From: Thauera sp. GDN1
GTDB taxonomy: Bacteria; Pseudomonadota; Gammaproteobacteria; Burkholderiales; Rhodocyclaceae
DNA length: 64,000 nucleotides
Assembly (NCBI RefSeq): GCF_029223545.1
Contig: NZ_CP097870.1
Coordinates: 1,116,001-1,180,000, forward strand
Direction: 5' to 3'
Part shown: piece after piece, positions 28,206 through 37,444 of the stretch
Layout: the number at the start of each line of letters is the position of its first letter
Position numbering within the stretch: the stretch's first letter is position 1
Notes under the pieces: generated by a model
Seen by the model: the letters and a program-made list of their open reading frames with translations, nothing else
The model's database searches: none
Told to the model about the DNA's origin: nothing
Translations under genes and position numbers: made by a program

Positions 28206-28892
28206 ATGCGTATCCTGTTGGCGGAAGACGATCCGGTGATCGCGGACGGCATATGTCGCGCGCTACGGCGCGGCGGCTGCGCGGTCGATCATGTAGCTGA
28301 TGGCATGGAAGCGGATGCGGCGCTGGCGAGCCAGGTCTATGACCTGCTCATCCTCGATTTGGGCCTGCCGCGCATGAACGGCATCGACGTGCTCAAGCGC
28401 CTGCGCGCGCGCAAGTCGGCGCAGCCGGTGCTGATCCTGACCGCGCAGGATGGCGTCGACGACCGCGTTCGCGGCCTCGATGCCGGCGCCGACGACTACC
28501 TCACCAAGCCTTTCGCGCTGCCCGAGCTGGAGGCGCGCGTGCGTGCGCTGACCCGCCGCGGCACCGGCCAGCCGCGCTGCATCGAGATCGGCCAGCTGAG
28601 CTACGACCAGGCCGACCGCGTGGTGAAGATCGGCGGCCAGCTCATCGATCTGTCGGCGCGCGAGATCGGCCTGCTCGAGATCTTCCTGCTGCGCGTGGGG
28701 CGCCTGGTCAGCAAGGACCAGCTCGTCGACCACCTGTGCGGCTGGGGCGAGGAGGTGTCGAGCAATGCGATCGAGGTGTACGTGCACCGTCTGCGCAAGA
28801 AGCTCGAGGACAGCGGGGTGCGCATCGTGACCGTACGCGGCCTGGGGTACTGCCTGGAAAACCCCGATGCTGCCCCGGCGGCGAAAGTCTAA
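28206..28892 (+). CDS. OmpR-family response regulator (QseB/TctD-like)
   Basis: This 228-residue regulator has an N-terminal receiver with the acidic cluster AEDDP, phosphoacceptor Asp51 (LLILDLGLP) and Lys in YLTKPF. A C-terminal winged helix carries the typical EVYVHRLRKKLE and VRGLGYCLE segments. Kinase-encoding DNA overlaps its end by 26 bases, so the pair is co-translated. In this family such pairs control transporters or envelope modification genes, but no target sits next to this one. A paired 6-base direct repeat just upstream suggests autoregulation. Confidence 0.9.
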   Translation: MRILLAEDDPVIADGICRALRRGGCAVDHVADGMEADAALASQVYDLLILDLGLPRMNGIDVLKRLRARKSAQPVLILTAQDGVDDRVRGLDAGADDYLTKPFALPELEARVRALTRRGTGQPRCIEIGQLSYDQADRVVKIGGQLIDLSAREIGLLEIFLLRVGRLVSKDQLVDHLCGWGEEVSSNAIEVYVHRLRKKLEDSGVRIVTVRGLGYCLENPDAAPAAKV

Positions 28893-30357
28893 GCACGACA
28901 GGGGGAGCAATCCTCCGCGCAAGTCCGGGCCGCCGAACTCGCTGTTCGGCGAGATCCTGGACTGGATGCTCGCGCCGCTGCTGTTCCTGTGGCCGATCTC
29001 GATCATCGTCACCCACAACGTCGCCGACAACATCGCCAACCAGCCCTACGACCTGGCGCTGGCCGACAGCGCGCGCGCGCTGGCGCGCCTGGTGTCGGTG
29101 GAGGACGGCCAGGTCGTGGTGCATTTCCCCGCGCCGCCGCGCGCGCTGTTCCGCGCCGACCAGGACGACGTGGTGTATTACCAGGTGGCCGACGACCAGG
29201 GCACGATCATCACCGGCGATGCGGACATCCCCGCCGCGCCGGTGCCGGCCTCGCTGATCGGCGAGGAGGTGCTGCTGCGCGATGCGCTGATCCAGGGCGA
29301 GGAGGTGCGCGTCGCCTATCGCTACCTGCGCCCGCTGCCCGAGCAACCCGACGCGATGGTCCTCGTCCAGGTCGCCGAGACACGCAACAAGCGCACCGAT
29401 CTCGCCTCGCGGGTGGTGACCGGCGTGCTGCTGCCGCAGTTCGCGATCATCCCGATCGCGGTGGTGCTGGTGTGGGTCGGCCTGAGCCGCGGCATCGCGC
29501 CGCTGAACCGGCTGCAGAGCCTGATCCGCCGCCGCCGCCCCACCGACCTGTCGCCGGTCGAGCCATCGACGGTGCCGGAAGAGGTGCGTCCGCTGATCAT
29601 CGCCTACAACGACATGATGGAGCGCCTGGAGGAGAACTTGCAGGCCCAGCAGCGCTTCATCGCCGACGCCGCGCACCAGATGCGCACGCCGCTCACCGGC
29701 CTGAAGATGCAGACCGACCTCGCGATGCACGAGACCGACCCCGAGCAGCTGCGCGAGTCGCTGACCCGCATCGCCGAGAGCACCGACCGCGCCGCCCACC
29801 TGATCAACCAGCTGCTCTCGCTCGCCCGCGCCGAGGCGAGCTTCGAGAAGCTCTACGTGGTCGAGACCGTGAGCCTGGATGCGGTCGTGCGCGAGGTGGC
29901 GCTGGAGTTGTTCCCGCGTGCGCAGGCCAAGCAGATCGACCTCGGTGTGGAAGGCGGCGAGCACGAGCTGCTGATCGAGGGCAACCCGGTGCTGCTGCGC
30001 GAGATGGTCAAGAACCTGGTCGACAACGCGGTCAAATACACCCCGCGCGGCGGCAGCGTCACCGCGCGCACCCGCTTCGCCGGCTCGCCCATCCTCGAGG
30101 TCGAGGACACCGGCCCGGGCATCCCCGAGGCCGACCGCGAGCGCGTGTTCGAGCGCTTCTACCGCGTGCTCGGCAGCGGTGTCGATGGCTCCGGCCTCGG
30201 CCTGCCGATCGTGCGCGAGATCGCCGACCTGCACCGCGCCACCGTGACCCTGGATGCCAACCCGGGCGGGCAGGGCACGCTGGCGCGCGTCGTCTTCCCG
30301 CGCAGCCACCTGCAGCCGCCGCCGCTGGTGCAGGGAGATCACGATGCCCTGCGTTGA
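28867..30357 (+). CDS. Sensor histidine kinase (TctE/QseC-like)
   Basis: This 496-residue inner-membrane kinase has a cytoplasmic basic N-terminus, a first membrane helix (MLAPLLFLWPISIIVTH, ~34-50) and a periplasmic sensor of about 130 residues like the 2CSK_N domain. A second helix (FAIIPIAVVLVWVG) follows. The H-box His270 is in FIADAAHQMRTPL. The catalytic domain has NLVDNAVKYTPRGG (N-box), DTGPGIP and GSGLGLPIV (G-boxes). It is partner to the overlapping response regulator. Ligand unknown. Confidence 0.9.
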   Translation: MLPRRRKSKHDRGSNPPRKSGPPNSLFGEILDWMLAPLLFLWPISIIVTHNVADNIANQPYDLALADSARALARLVSVEDGQVVVHFPAPPRALFRADQDDVVYYQVADDQGTIITGDADIPAAPVPASLIGEEVLLRDALIQGEEVRVAYRYLRPLPEQPDAMVLVQVAETRNKRTDLASRVVTGVLLPQFAIIPIAVVLVWVGLSRGIAPLNRLQSLIRRRRPTDLSPVEPSTVPEEVRPLIIAYNDMMERLEENLQAQQRFIADAAHQMRTPLTGLKMQTDLAMHETDPEQLRESLTRIAESTDRAAHLINQLLSLARAEASFEKLYVVETVSLDAVVREVALELFPRAQAKQIDLGVEGGEHELLIEGNPVLLREMVKNLVDNAVKYTPRGGSVTARTRFAGSPILEVEDTGPGIPEADRERVFERFYRVLGSGVDGSGLGLPIVREIADLHRATVTLDANPGGQGTLARVVFPRSHLQPPPLVQGDHDALR

Positions 30358-30400
30358 GTGCTCCTGCGGTTCTAACGCCTGAAAAAAATGCACGAGGCCT

Positions 30401-30428
30401 TTGACATCGGCGAATCTGTGGCTATAAT
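30401..30428 (+). promoter_or_regulatory. Consensus promoter of tRNA-Phe
   Basis: TTGACA (30401-30406) and TATAAT (30423-30428) are both perfect sigma-70 hexamers, spaced by 16 bases, ending 12 bases before the tRNA. Strong, as expected for a stable RNA gene. Confidence 0.9.
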
Positions 30429-30440
30429 GCGGACCTCGTT

Positions 30441-30516
30441 GGCCAGTTAGCTCAGTTGGTAGAGCAGCGGATTGAAAATCCGCGTGTCCGTGGTTCGATT
30501 CCGCGACTGGCCACCA
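30441..30516 (+). tRNA. tRNA-Phe (anticodon GAA)
   Basis: This 76-base cloverleaf has acceptor stem GGCCAGT pairing with ACTGGCC, and D-arm GCTCAGTTGGTAGAGC. The anticodon stem-loop reads GCGGATTGAAAATCCGC with GAA at 30474-30476, and the T-arm is TGGTTCGATTCC. The 3' CCA (30514-30516) is encoded. It reads UUC/UUU codons. It lies between the histidine kinase and hemA. Confidence 0.98.
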
Positions 30517-30527
30517 GAAAATTCCAT

Positions 30528-30560
30528 AATGGGCCGACCGCGTGTCGGCCCATTTGCTTT
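30528..30560 (+). terminator. Terminator after tRNA-Phe
   Basis: AATGGGCCGAC and GTCGGCCCATT form a perfect 11-base stem with a five-base loop, 11 bases after the tRNA, followed by a short T-rich run. Confidence 0.85.
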
Positions 30561-30622
30561 GCGGCGTCCGATTCGGCCAGAAGTGGCTGATTCGGCTCAA
30601 TTTTGGGGCGTTTTCGCGGTGC

Positions 30623-30628
30623 TATAAT
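30623..30628 (+). promoter_or_regulatory. Likely -10 box of the hemA promoter
   Basis: A perfect TATAAT lies 30 bases before the hemA ATG. The matching -35 is poor (TTTTGG at 16-base spacing). The leader would be very short, and no clear SD precedes hemA. Confidence 0.6.
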
Positions 30629-30658
30629 GCGCTCCGCTCCGACCGAACCCTGTTCCGC

Positions 30659-31915
30659 ATGCAACTCTTCGCCCTCGGCCTGAATCACCACACCGCACCG
30701 CTCGCGATCCGCGAGCGCGTCGCGTTCCAGCCTGAGCGGCTGGATCAGGCCCTGCACGATCTGGCGCGGGCGGATTCCGTGCGCGAGGCGGCAATCCTGT
30801 CGACCTGCAACCGCACCGAGCTCTACTTCGCGGCCGAGCAGCCGCAGCATGCCGCCGACTGGCTGGCGCGCTTCCATCGCCTGCAGCTGACCGAGGTCTC
30901 GCCCTACCTGTATGCCTACCCGCAGCGCGACGCGATCCGTCACGTGTTCCGGGTGGCGAGCGGGCTGGACTCGATGGTGATCGGCGAGCCGCAGATCCTG
31001 GGCCAGGTCAAGGATGCAGCGCGCTTCGCCGAGGAGGCGGGCACGATGGGCGTGCTGCTGCACAAGCTGTTCCAGAACACCTTCGCGGTGGCCAAGGAAG
31101 TGCGCTCGACGACCGCGATCGGCGCCAACACGGTGTCGATGGCCGCAGCCGCGGTGCATCTGACCGAGCGCATCTTCGAGCGCGTTTCCGACCAGCACGT
31201 GCTGTTCATCGGCGCGGGCGAGATGATCGAACTTTGTGCCGCCCACTTCGGCGGTGCGAAGCCGAAGTCGATGACCGTGGCCAACCGCACCGAGGAGCGC
31301 GCGCAGGCGCTCGCCGCGCGCTTCGGCGCGAGCACCATGCGCATCGACCAGATCGGCGAGGCGCTGCCGCGCTTCGACGTCGTGGTGTCCTGTACGGCCG
31401 CGCCGCTGCCCATCGTCGGTCTCGGCATGGTCGAGCGCGCGGTCAAGGCGCGCCGCCACCGCCCGATGGTGATGGTCGACCTCGCGGTGCCGCGCGACAT
31501 CGAGCCCGAGATCTCCGAGCTCGACGACATCTTCCTGTACACCGTCGATGACCTCGCCCAGGTCGTCGAGGCCGGCATGGAGTCGCGCCAGCAGGCGGTG
31601 ATCGAGGCCGAGCAGATCATCGACACCCGCGTCGACGGCTTCCTGCACTGGATGTCGGCGCGCGATACGGTGCCGGTGATCCGTTCGCTGCGCGAGCACG
31701 CCGAGGGCCTGCGCCAGGCCGAGCTCGAGCGCGCCATGCGCCTGCTCGCCAAGGGCGAGGATCCGCAGCGCGTGCTCGAGGCGCTGTCGCACGGTCTCAC
31801 CAACAAGCTGATGCACGGCCCCACCCGCTTCCTGAACCAGGCCGAAGGCGAGCACAAGGCCGAAGCCGGCCGCGTGGTGCGCGAGCTCTTCAACCTGTCC
31901 CGCGACCACCACTAG
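30659..31915 (+). CDS. hemA: Glutamyl-tRNA reductase
   Basis: This 418-residue enzyme makes the first committed step of C5-pathway tetrapyrrole synthesis, reducing glutamyl-tRNA to glutamate-1-semialdehyde with NADPH. The catalytic Cys50 lies in [11 protein letters not shown], and the N-terminal [15 protein letters not shown] and NADPH site [17 protein letters not shown] are present. The dimerisation helices follow ([18 protein letters not shown]). The ATG at 30659 gives the family-typical N-terminus; the longer frame from 30542 runs through the tRNA terminator. prfA follows 57 bases later, the hemA-prfA-prmC order common in Proteobacteria. Confidence 0.96.
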   Translation: MQLFALGLNHHTAPLAIRERVAFQPERLDQALHDLARADSVREAAILSTCNRTELYFAAEQPQHAADWLARFHRLQLTEVSPYLYAYPQRDAIRHVFRVASGLDSMVIGEPQILGQVKDAARFAEEAGTMGVLLHKLFQNTFAVAKEVRSTTAIGANTVSMAAAAVHLTERIFERVSDQHVLFIGAGEMIELCAAHFGGAKPKSMTVANRTEERAQALAARFGASTMRIDQIGEALPRFDVVVSCTAAPLPIVGLGMVERAVKARRHRPMVMVDLAVPRDIEPEISELDDIFLYTVDDLAQVVEAGMESRQQAVIEAEQIIDTRVDGFLHWMSARDTVPVIRSLREHAEGLRQAELERAMRLLAKGEDPQRVLEALSHGLTNKLMHGPTRFLNQAEGEHKAEAGRVVRELFNLSRDHH

Positions 31916-31972
31916 CCGCACGCCCTTGCGGCCGCCGCCCGCGCGGCGGCGCATGCGCGTCCGTCCTCGACC

Positions 31973-33048
<1,076 letters not shown>

Positions 33049-33052
<4 letters not shown>

Positions 33053-33912
33053 TGAACACGCCCATCCTGCCGCCCGCGGGCGTGGTCGACATCGCCGGCG
33101 CGCTCGCCTGGGCGCGGGCGCAGATCGACCAGATGGACGCACGCGTGCTGCTGCGCCACGTGCTGCAGTGCCCGGCCGCGCGCCTGGTGGCCTGGCCGGA
33201 GCAGAAGCTCGCCGCCGAGGACTGGGACAACTATCGCGGCCTGGTCGAGCGCCGCGTGGCCGGCGAACCGGTGGCCTATCTGACCGGCACGCGCGAGTTC
33301 TACGGCCGCGAGTTCATGGTGACGCCGGCGGTGCTGATCCCGCGCCCGGAGACCGAACTGCTGGTCGAGCTCGCGCTCGCCCATTTCGCCGGGCAGCGCG
33401 GCGTGCGCGTGCTCGACATGGGCACAGGCAGCGGCGCGCTGGCCGTGACGCTGGCGCTGGAGATGGACGCCCCCGACGTGATCGCGCTCGATCGTTCGCG
33501 CGAGGCGCTGTGGGTGGCGATGGCCAACGCCGCGAAGCTGGGGGCGAGCGTGTCCTTCCTGCAGAGCGACTGGTTCTCGGCGCTCGGCGACGAGCAGTTC
33601 GGGCTGATCGTTTCCAATCCGCCCTACATCGCCACCACCGACCCGCACCTGGAGCAGGGCGACGTGCGCTTCGAGCCGCGTGGCGCGCTGGCCGCCGGGC
33701 CGCGCGGGCTGGACGATCTCGCCGAGATCATCGCTGCGGCGCCGGCGCGGCTGCTCGATGGCGGCTGGCTGTTCCTCGAGCACGGCTACGACCAGGCGGT
33801 GGCCGCCCGCGGCCTGCTGGCCGACGCCGGTTTCGCGGCGATCGCGTCGTGGAAGGACCTCGCCGGCATCGAGCGCGTGTCCGGCGGGCGCTGGCTGGGG
33901 CGCGGGAGCTGA
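33049..33912 (+). CDS. prmC: Release-factor glutamine N5-methyltransferase
   Basis: This 287-residue S-adenosylmethionine methyltransferase modifies the GGQ glutamine of release factors. The AdoMet motif [13 protein letters not shown] and the signature NPPY (190-193) are intact, as is [14 protein letters not shown] in the N-terminal domain. The start may be 33049 or 33052 (ATGATG); the first overlaps the prfA stop by four bases. It is translationally coupled to prfA. Confidence 0.95.
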
Positions 33913-34029
33913 GGTTTCCGGCTGGCGTCGTCCCGCAGGGGGCGCGATCCCGCTTCAGCTGTTGACGCTGTCCACCCAGGACCCCTAGAATTTCCCGACT
34001 GTTTAACTCAACTTTTCAGGTTCCAATCC

Positions 34030-34356
34030 ATGGACATCCAGGACGTCATCCGCGAGCAGGTCACCAACAACGCCGTCGTGCTCTACATGAAGGGCTCGCC
34101 CCAGTTCCCGCAGTGCGGTTTTTCCTCGACCGCGGTGCAGATCCTCAAGGCCTGCGGCGTGCGCGAGGTGCTGGCGGTCAATGTGCTCGCCGACAACGAC
34201 ATCCGCCAGGGCATCAAGGACTTCTCCAACTGGCCGACCATCCCGCAGCTCTACGTCAAGGGCGAGTTCGTCGGCGGCAGCGACATCATGCGCGAGATGT
34301 ACGAAAGCGGTGAGCTGCTGCAGATGCTGAAGGATGCCGGCGTGGTCGAGGAGTGA
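34030..34356 (+). CDS. grxD: Monothiol glutaredoxin (Grx4-type)
   Basis: This 108-residue protein has the CGFS active site (Cys29). Family members bind [2Fe-2S] clusters and pass them to iron-sulfur proteins. The GSH-binding WPTIPQLY and GGSDIMREM motifs are present. Transcription is ended by a strong hairpin and T run that lies inside the 3' end of the convergent nucleotidyltransferase gene. It starts 117 bases after prmC, after a short AT-richer stretch. Confidence 0.94.
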   Translation: MDIQDVIREQVTNNAVVLYMKGSPQFPQCGFSSTAVQILKACGVREVLAVNVLADNDIRQGIKDFSNWPTIPQLYVKGEFVGGSDIMREMYESGELLQMLKDAGVVEE

Positions 34357-34391
34357 TCCGCTGAGCGCCGCCGCGCGGCGCCGCAGTATCC

Positions 34392-35498
34392 TCAGGGAGC
34401 GCCGTCGTCCGGCGCTCCTTTTTTTTCGGCGAGCCGGGCGCGCAGTCGCAGGCTCGTCTTGCGTGCGAGATGCGGCACCAGCATGTGCAGCGGCATGCGC
34501 AGCAGGTGGTAGCGGGCGAGCATCGCGGCCCTGGCCAGCCTCGCGCGCAGCGGCGGCGGGCCGTCCGGATCGGTGGGCAGCATCGCCAGCGGCAGCAGCC
34601 GGTCCATGAGCCGGATGGTGATGCCGGGCGGCCGAGGCAGGCCGGCCATCACCGCCTCCGGCACCGGGCAAGCCATCAAGCCGGTGGCGAAATGCAGCCC
34701 GTACCACAGCGGACGCTGCAGACCGAGCGCCTCGGCGCGGGCGAGGAGCCTGGTCCAGAAGCCGTCCTCGGCAGCCGACTCGCGCAGCAGGGCGTCGATG
34801 TCGACGAGTTCGCGAATCCGCAGCGCCAGGTCGCCGTCGTGGAAGCAGTGCACGCAGGCGTGCAGCACCTGGTCCTCGGTGGCGAGCACGCGGAAGGGCG
34901 TGCCGGGAATGGCGACACTGTGCTCGAACAGCGGCGCCGGATCGAAGGCGAGGCTGCCGGTCACCGGCGTGATCGCGTGGTGCAGGTCGACCTCGAGCGC
35001 ATGGCCGGGGTAGCGCATCGGCGGCGTCTCGTGGCTCCAGTCGCGGTAGTAGCGCTCGTCGTAGGCGGAGAGCTCCTCGGTCCGCCAGCCTGCTGCATGT
35101 AGCGCCCGTTCCATGGCGCGGAGCCTTTCTCGGGGGACCATGAGGTCCACGTCCGAGACGAAGCGGCCGACCGTCATCGGCCGATCCTGCAGCAGGTAGG
35201 CGCCGCCCTTCAGCACGATGACCGGATGGTCGACGGCACACAGCGGGGCGAGCTGGAACAGCTCCGCCCTCACCATCTGGCTGCGGAACGCGGCGATGCG
35301 CGATGCGGACAGGAAGTGGCGGCGCAGGACCGCGCTCAGGTCCGGATTGTTCGCGTTGGTCGCGGCCAGGCGGGCATGCAGGCCGGTCGCGCGCGCAATC
35401 CGCAGCACGCGCTCCCAGCGCCCCTCGTCGAGCGTGAGCGGGCCGCGCATGCCGCGCAGCAGGAGCTCGACGTCGGACGGTGGGGGCGCGGCGCTCAC
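34392..35498 (-). CDS. Family-5-type nucleotidyltransferase of the HprK/PqqD cassette
   Basis: This 368-residue protein has the fold signature of the uncharacterised nucleotidyltransferase family NTP_transf_5. The motif VIVLKGGAYLLQDRP is followed by SDVDLMVPRERL, with the DxD metal site at Asp116 and Asp118. Such proteins are thought to transfer nucleotidyl groups, but substrates are unproven. The start is GTG at 35498, overlapping the kinase-like gene's stop (GTGA); the longer frame from 35687 is only an antisense reading of that neighbour. It is the last gene of the four-gene set. I infer that it modifies, with the kinase-like protein, a peptide or protein substrate. Confidence 0.78.
   Translation of the reverse strand: MSAAPPPSDVELLLRGMRGPLTLDEGRWERVLRIARATGLHARLAATNANNPDLSAVLRRHFLSASRIAAFRSQMVRAELFQLAPLCAVDHPVIVLKGGAYLLQDRPMTVGRFVSDVDLMVPRERLRAMERALHAAGWRTEELSAYDERYYRDWSHETPPMRYPGHALEVDLHHAITPVTGSLAFDPAPLFEHSVAIPGTPFRVLATEDQVLHACVHCFHDGDLALRIRELVDIDALLRESAAEDGFWTRLLARAEALGLQRPLWYGLHFATGLMACPVPEAVMAGLPRPPGITIRLMDRLLPLAMLPTDPDGPPPLRARLARAAMLARYHLLRMPLHMLVPHLARKTSLRLRARLAEKKGAPDDGAP
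34396..34426 (+). terminator. Rho-independent terminator of grxD, inside the convergent coding sequence
   Basis: GGAGCGCCG and CGGCGCTCC form a nine-base stem with five-base loop, followed by eight T residues. The element lies inside the last codons of the opposite-strand gene (34392-35498), whose Glu-Lys-Lys-Gly and following residues it encodes. Confidence 0.9.
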
Positions 35499-36364
35499 GA
35501 CGTTTCCCGGAACAGCTTGTCGATGCAGGCGATCGCCTCGTCCAGATCGCCATAGCTCAACTCGTAGGCCTGGACCGCCCGCGTCAGCGCGACCACGGCG
35601 TCGAAGCCGGCGGGGCCGAGCGCGCGATAGTTGAAGCTGTTCAGGCCCAGCCGCATCGCGGCCGCGGCCTTGTCGAGCGGCGTGCACTGCAGGGGCGCAC
35701 CGGCGCGGAAGGCGGGGAAGACGACGAGCCGGGGCCGCGCCCGGCAGTGGCGGTCGGCGAAACTCGCCCGGTCCGGGACGAAGTGGGCCACGTCGCCCTT
35801 GCGGGTCCGCGGGTAAAGCGGGCCCAGCACCGCACCCGGGCGCTGGCCGATGATCTCGATCGAGCGGTTCTTCAGCGGCGCCGGCCTGACCATCGGCAGC
35901 AGCTCGCCCGAGTCCATGTCGACGATGCCGAACTCGTCCGACAGGAAGCGCCAGCCGGCCAGGCTCAGCGCACAGCTCAGCGTCGTCTTGCCCGAGCCCG
36001 GTGCCGCCGGCAGGATCAGCGCCCGATCCTCACGCGCGACCACGCCGGCATGCAGTAGCAGGTAGGCGTTGAGGCGCTGGCTCAGCAGGTAGTTGCTGCC
36101 CCATTCGAACAGCGGCAGGGCGCTGTGGAGGGGGTAGGGCTCGAAGACACGCACGCTTTCCGACCAGAAGCCCGCCTGCTGGCCGCGCAGGCGCAGGCGG
36201 GACCCCGGCAGCACGGACACGCGGATGTCGGCGAAGCGGTCGTCGGGCGTCGGTTCGTGGTAGGGATAGACGCGATCCAGGTCGGCATGAAGGCTTGCGA
36301 TCGGCGAGGCGACGCCCAGGCGTGCGGCGCCTACGTCCAGGATGCGGTAGACGTTGTGGGTCAT
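35495..36364 (-). CDS. HPr-kinase-related protein (HprK-related kinase A type)
   Basis: This 289-residue protein resembles the C-terminal kinase domain of HPr kinase/phosphorylase. It has a conserved His105-Ala-Gly segment (LLHAGVVA), Walker A PAAPGSGKTT (about 119-128), and LSDEFGIVD (around 142-149), which matches the HprK Asp-rich loop. It lacks the HprK N-terminal domain. No HPr or PTS genes are nearby, so sugar-regulated HPr phosphorylation is unlikely. Related kinases phosphorylate Ser in lasso peptides, and families of this type occur near PqqD-like proteins; I recall one named HprK-related kinase A. The ATG at 36364 overlaps the PqqD-like gene's stop (ATGA). Confidence 0.82.
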   Translation of the reverse strand: MTHNVYRILDVGAARLGVASPIASLHADLDRVYPYHEPTPDDRFADIRVSVLPGSRLRLRGQQAGFWSESVRVFEPYPLHSALPLFEWGSNYLLSQRLNAYLLLHAGVVAREDRALILPAAPGSGKTTLSCALSLAGWRFLSDEFGIVDMDSGELLPMVRPAPLKNRSIEIIGQRPGAVLGPLYPRTRKGDVAHFVPDRASFADRHCRARPRLVVFPAFRAGAPLQCTPLDKAAAAMRLGLNSFNYRALGPAGFDAVVALTRAVQAYELSYGDLDEAIACIDKLFRETS

Positions 36365-36645
36365 CGAGTTGCCGAGATCCCGTTTCGCTCGTGCAGGTGC
36401 AGGAGCGAGTGTGCCAGGAAGGCCAGGCCCGGCTGCCAGCCGCCGGCTTCCTCGATCTCGGCGAGGAAGGCGTCGAAGCGGCCGTTCTCGATGGCCAGCG
36501 CAGCTTCACGCAGCACCAGTTCGGCGCCCGGGGTGAGCAGGTGGGTCTGCCACGACACCGGATCCAGAAAAAGAAACTGCCCGTCCAGCGACGGGCAGTA
36601 GGCATTCAGCCACTCGAGGGGCGTACGCGGATCGGGGATGCGCAC
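36361..36645 (-). CDS. PqqD-like peptide-recognition protein
   Basis: This 94-residue protein matches the size and winged-helix look of PqqD-like chaperones (RiPP recognition element). The pattern LDGQFLFLDPVSWQTHLLTP is followed by a helix (AELVLREAALAIENGRFDAFL), and a His-rich C-terminal helix (LAHSLLHLHERNG). In known RiPP pathways such domains bind a leader peptide and present it to the modifying enzymes. The likely start is GTG at 36645, six bases after the upstream Tat-protein stop, with GGGGG ahead of it. It lies between candidate substrate and kinase-like gene. Confidence 0.7.
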   Translation of the reverse strand: MRIPDPRTPLEWLNAYCPSLDGQFLFLDPVSWQTHLLTPGAELVLREAALAIENGRFDAFLAEIEEAGGWQPGLAFLAHSLLHLHERNGISATR

Positions 36646-36651
36646 CGGCGA

Positions 36652-37236
36652 TCAGCCCCCGTAGATCGTTCCCGATGGCACTGCGGCGTTCAGCGAGGTA
36701 ACGCAGGATTCTGCCGCCGGCTGCGGGAGTTGGGCGGCCGTGGCTGGAGGGGCGCCCGCCATTCCCGCCACGTAGGTGTCCGGTGCGGTGGCCACGTAGC
36801 CGTTTCCGAACTGGTCGAAGAGCACCAGCAGCCATCCCGGACGCCCGTTGCCGTTCCCTACAAGGCTCACCAGATCGTTGCGCTTGATCGGGTCGCTGCT
36901 GGCCCTGGCCCAGTTGCTTCCATTCGGGACGTTGACCTGATAGACCGTGCCGCTGGGGTATTCAAAACCACTGAACTGGTTGTTCTGCGCGTCCTTGTAG
37001 CTCCGGATCGTGACCGGAACCCATGCCCACCTGGGGCCGCTGGCCGACGCGGACGGTTGGGCCTGCACAAGCTGGTCGCCTCCGCTCGGGGCGGTGGTCG
37101 CGCCTTTCTCAATGCAGTTGAGCGATGCTAGCGCGGAACCGCTATGCCCCATCGTCGCGACGCTGGATGCCGCAAGCGCCCCTTTCAGCACCTTCCGGCG
37201 CTTTTCGACAGCTTGGTCTTCGGGGGAGTGGGGCAT
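36652..37236 (-). CDS. Twin-arginine-signal hypothetical protein, candidate substrate of the cassette
   Basis: This 194-residue protein has a twin-arginine-type start (KRRKVLKG, Arg13-Arg14) and hydrophobic stretch (ALAASSVATMGHSGSALA), so probably exported folded by the Tat system. The mature part is Ser/Gly/Asn-rich and otherwise has no recognised domain. It has exactly two Cys after the signal, Cys41 and Cys178, which could form a disulfide or bind a cofactor. Sequence ends PSGTIYGG. I do not recognise its family. The ATG at 37236 has AAGAGG upstream, and it is the first gene of the four-gene cassette. A -10-like TATAAT on the minus strand lies at 37276-37281. The position suggests substrate, but nothing shows this directly. 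Confidence 0.65.
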   Translation of the reverse strand: MPHSPEDQAVEKRRKVLKGALAASSVATMGHSGSALASLNCIEKGATTAPSGGDQLVQAQPSASASGPRWAWVPVTIRSYKDAQNNQFSGFEYPSGTVYQVNVPNGSNWARASSDPIKRNDLVSLVGNGNGRPGWLLVLFDQFGNGYVATAPDTYVAGMAGAPPATAAQLPQPAAESCVTSLNAAVPSGTIYGG

Positions 37237-37275
37237 GGCGGACCTCTTCAGCTTGCAGACTGGAAGCGCAATTTC

Positions 37276-37281
37276 ATTATA
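37276..37281 (-). promoter_or_regulatory. Possible -10 box of the Tat-protein/HprK cassette
   Basis: TATAAT on the minus strand, 40 bases before the cassette's first ATG. The -35 is poor, so recognition would rely on an activator or other features. The 37237-37444 gap holds nothing else recognisable. Confidence 0.45.
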
Positions 37282-37444
37282 GACATGGCCGCGCGACTGC
37301 CTGCCGAATCTTCACCAAATGCGTAGCAAATTTCACGCCTCGCATCGACAAATTGCGCAAGTTATTGATTGGTAAATGGATTGATCAGGCGCATGGCAGG
37401 CCGTCCGAGGCGAGTGTAAAAAATCCCGACACTCTCGAGCTTGT

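Noticed and set aside
31931..31950. Terminator between hemA and prfA
   Set aside because: An eight-base hairpin is present but no T run follows, and the genes belong together; it may only affect RNA stability.
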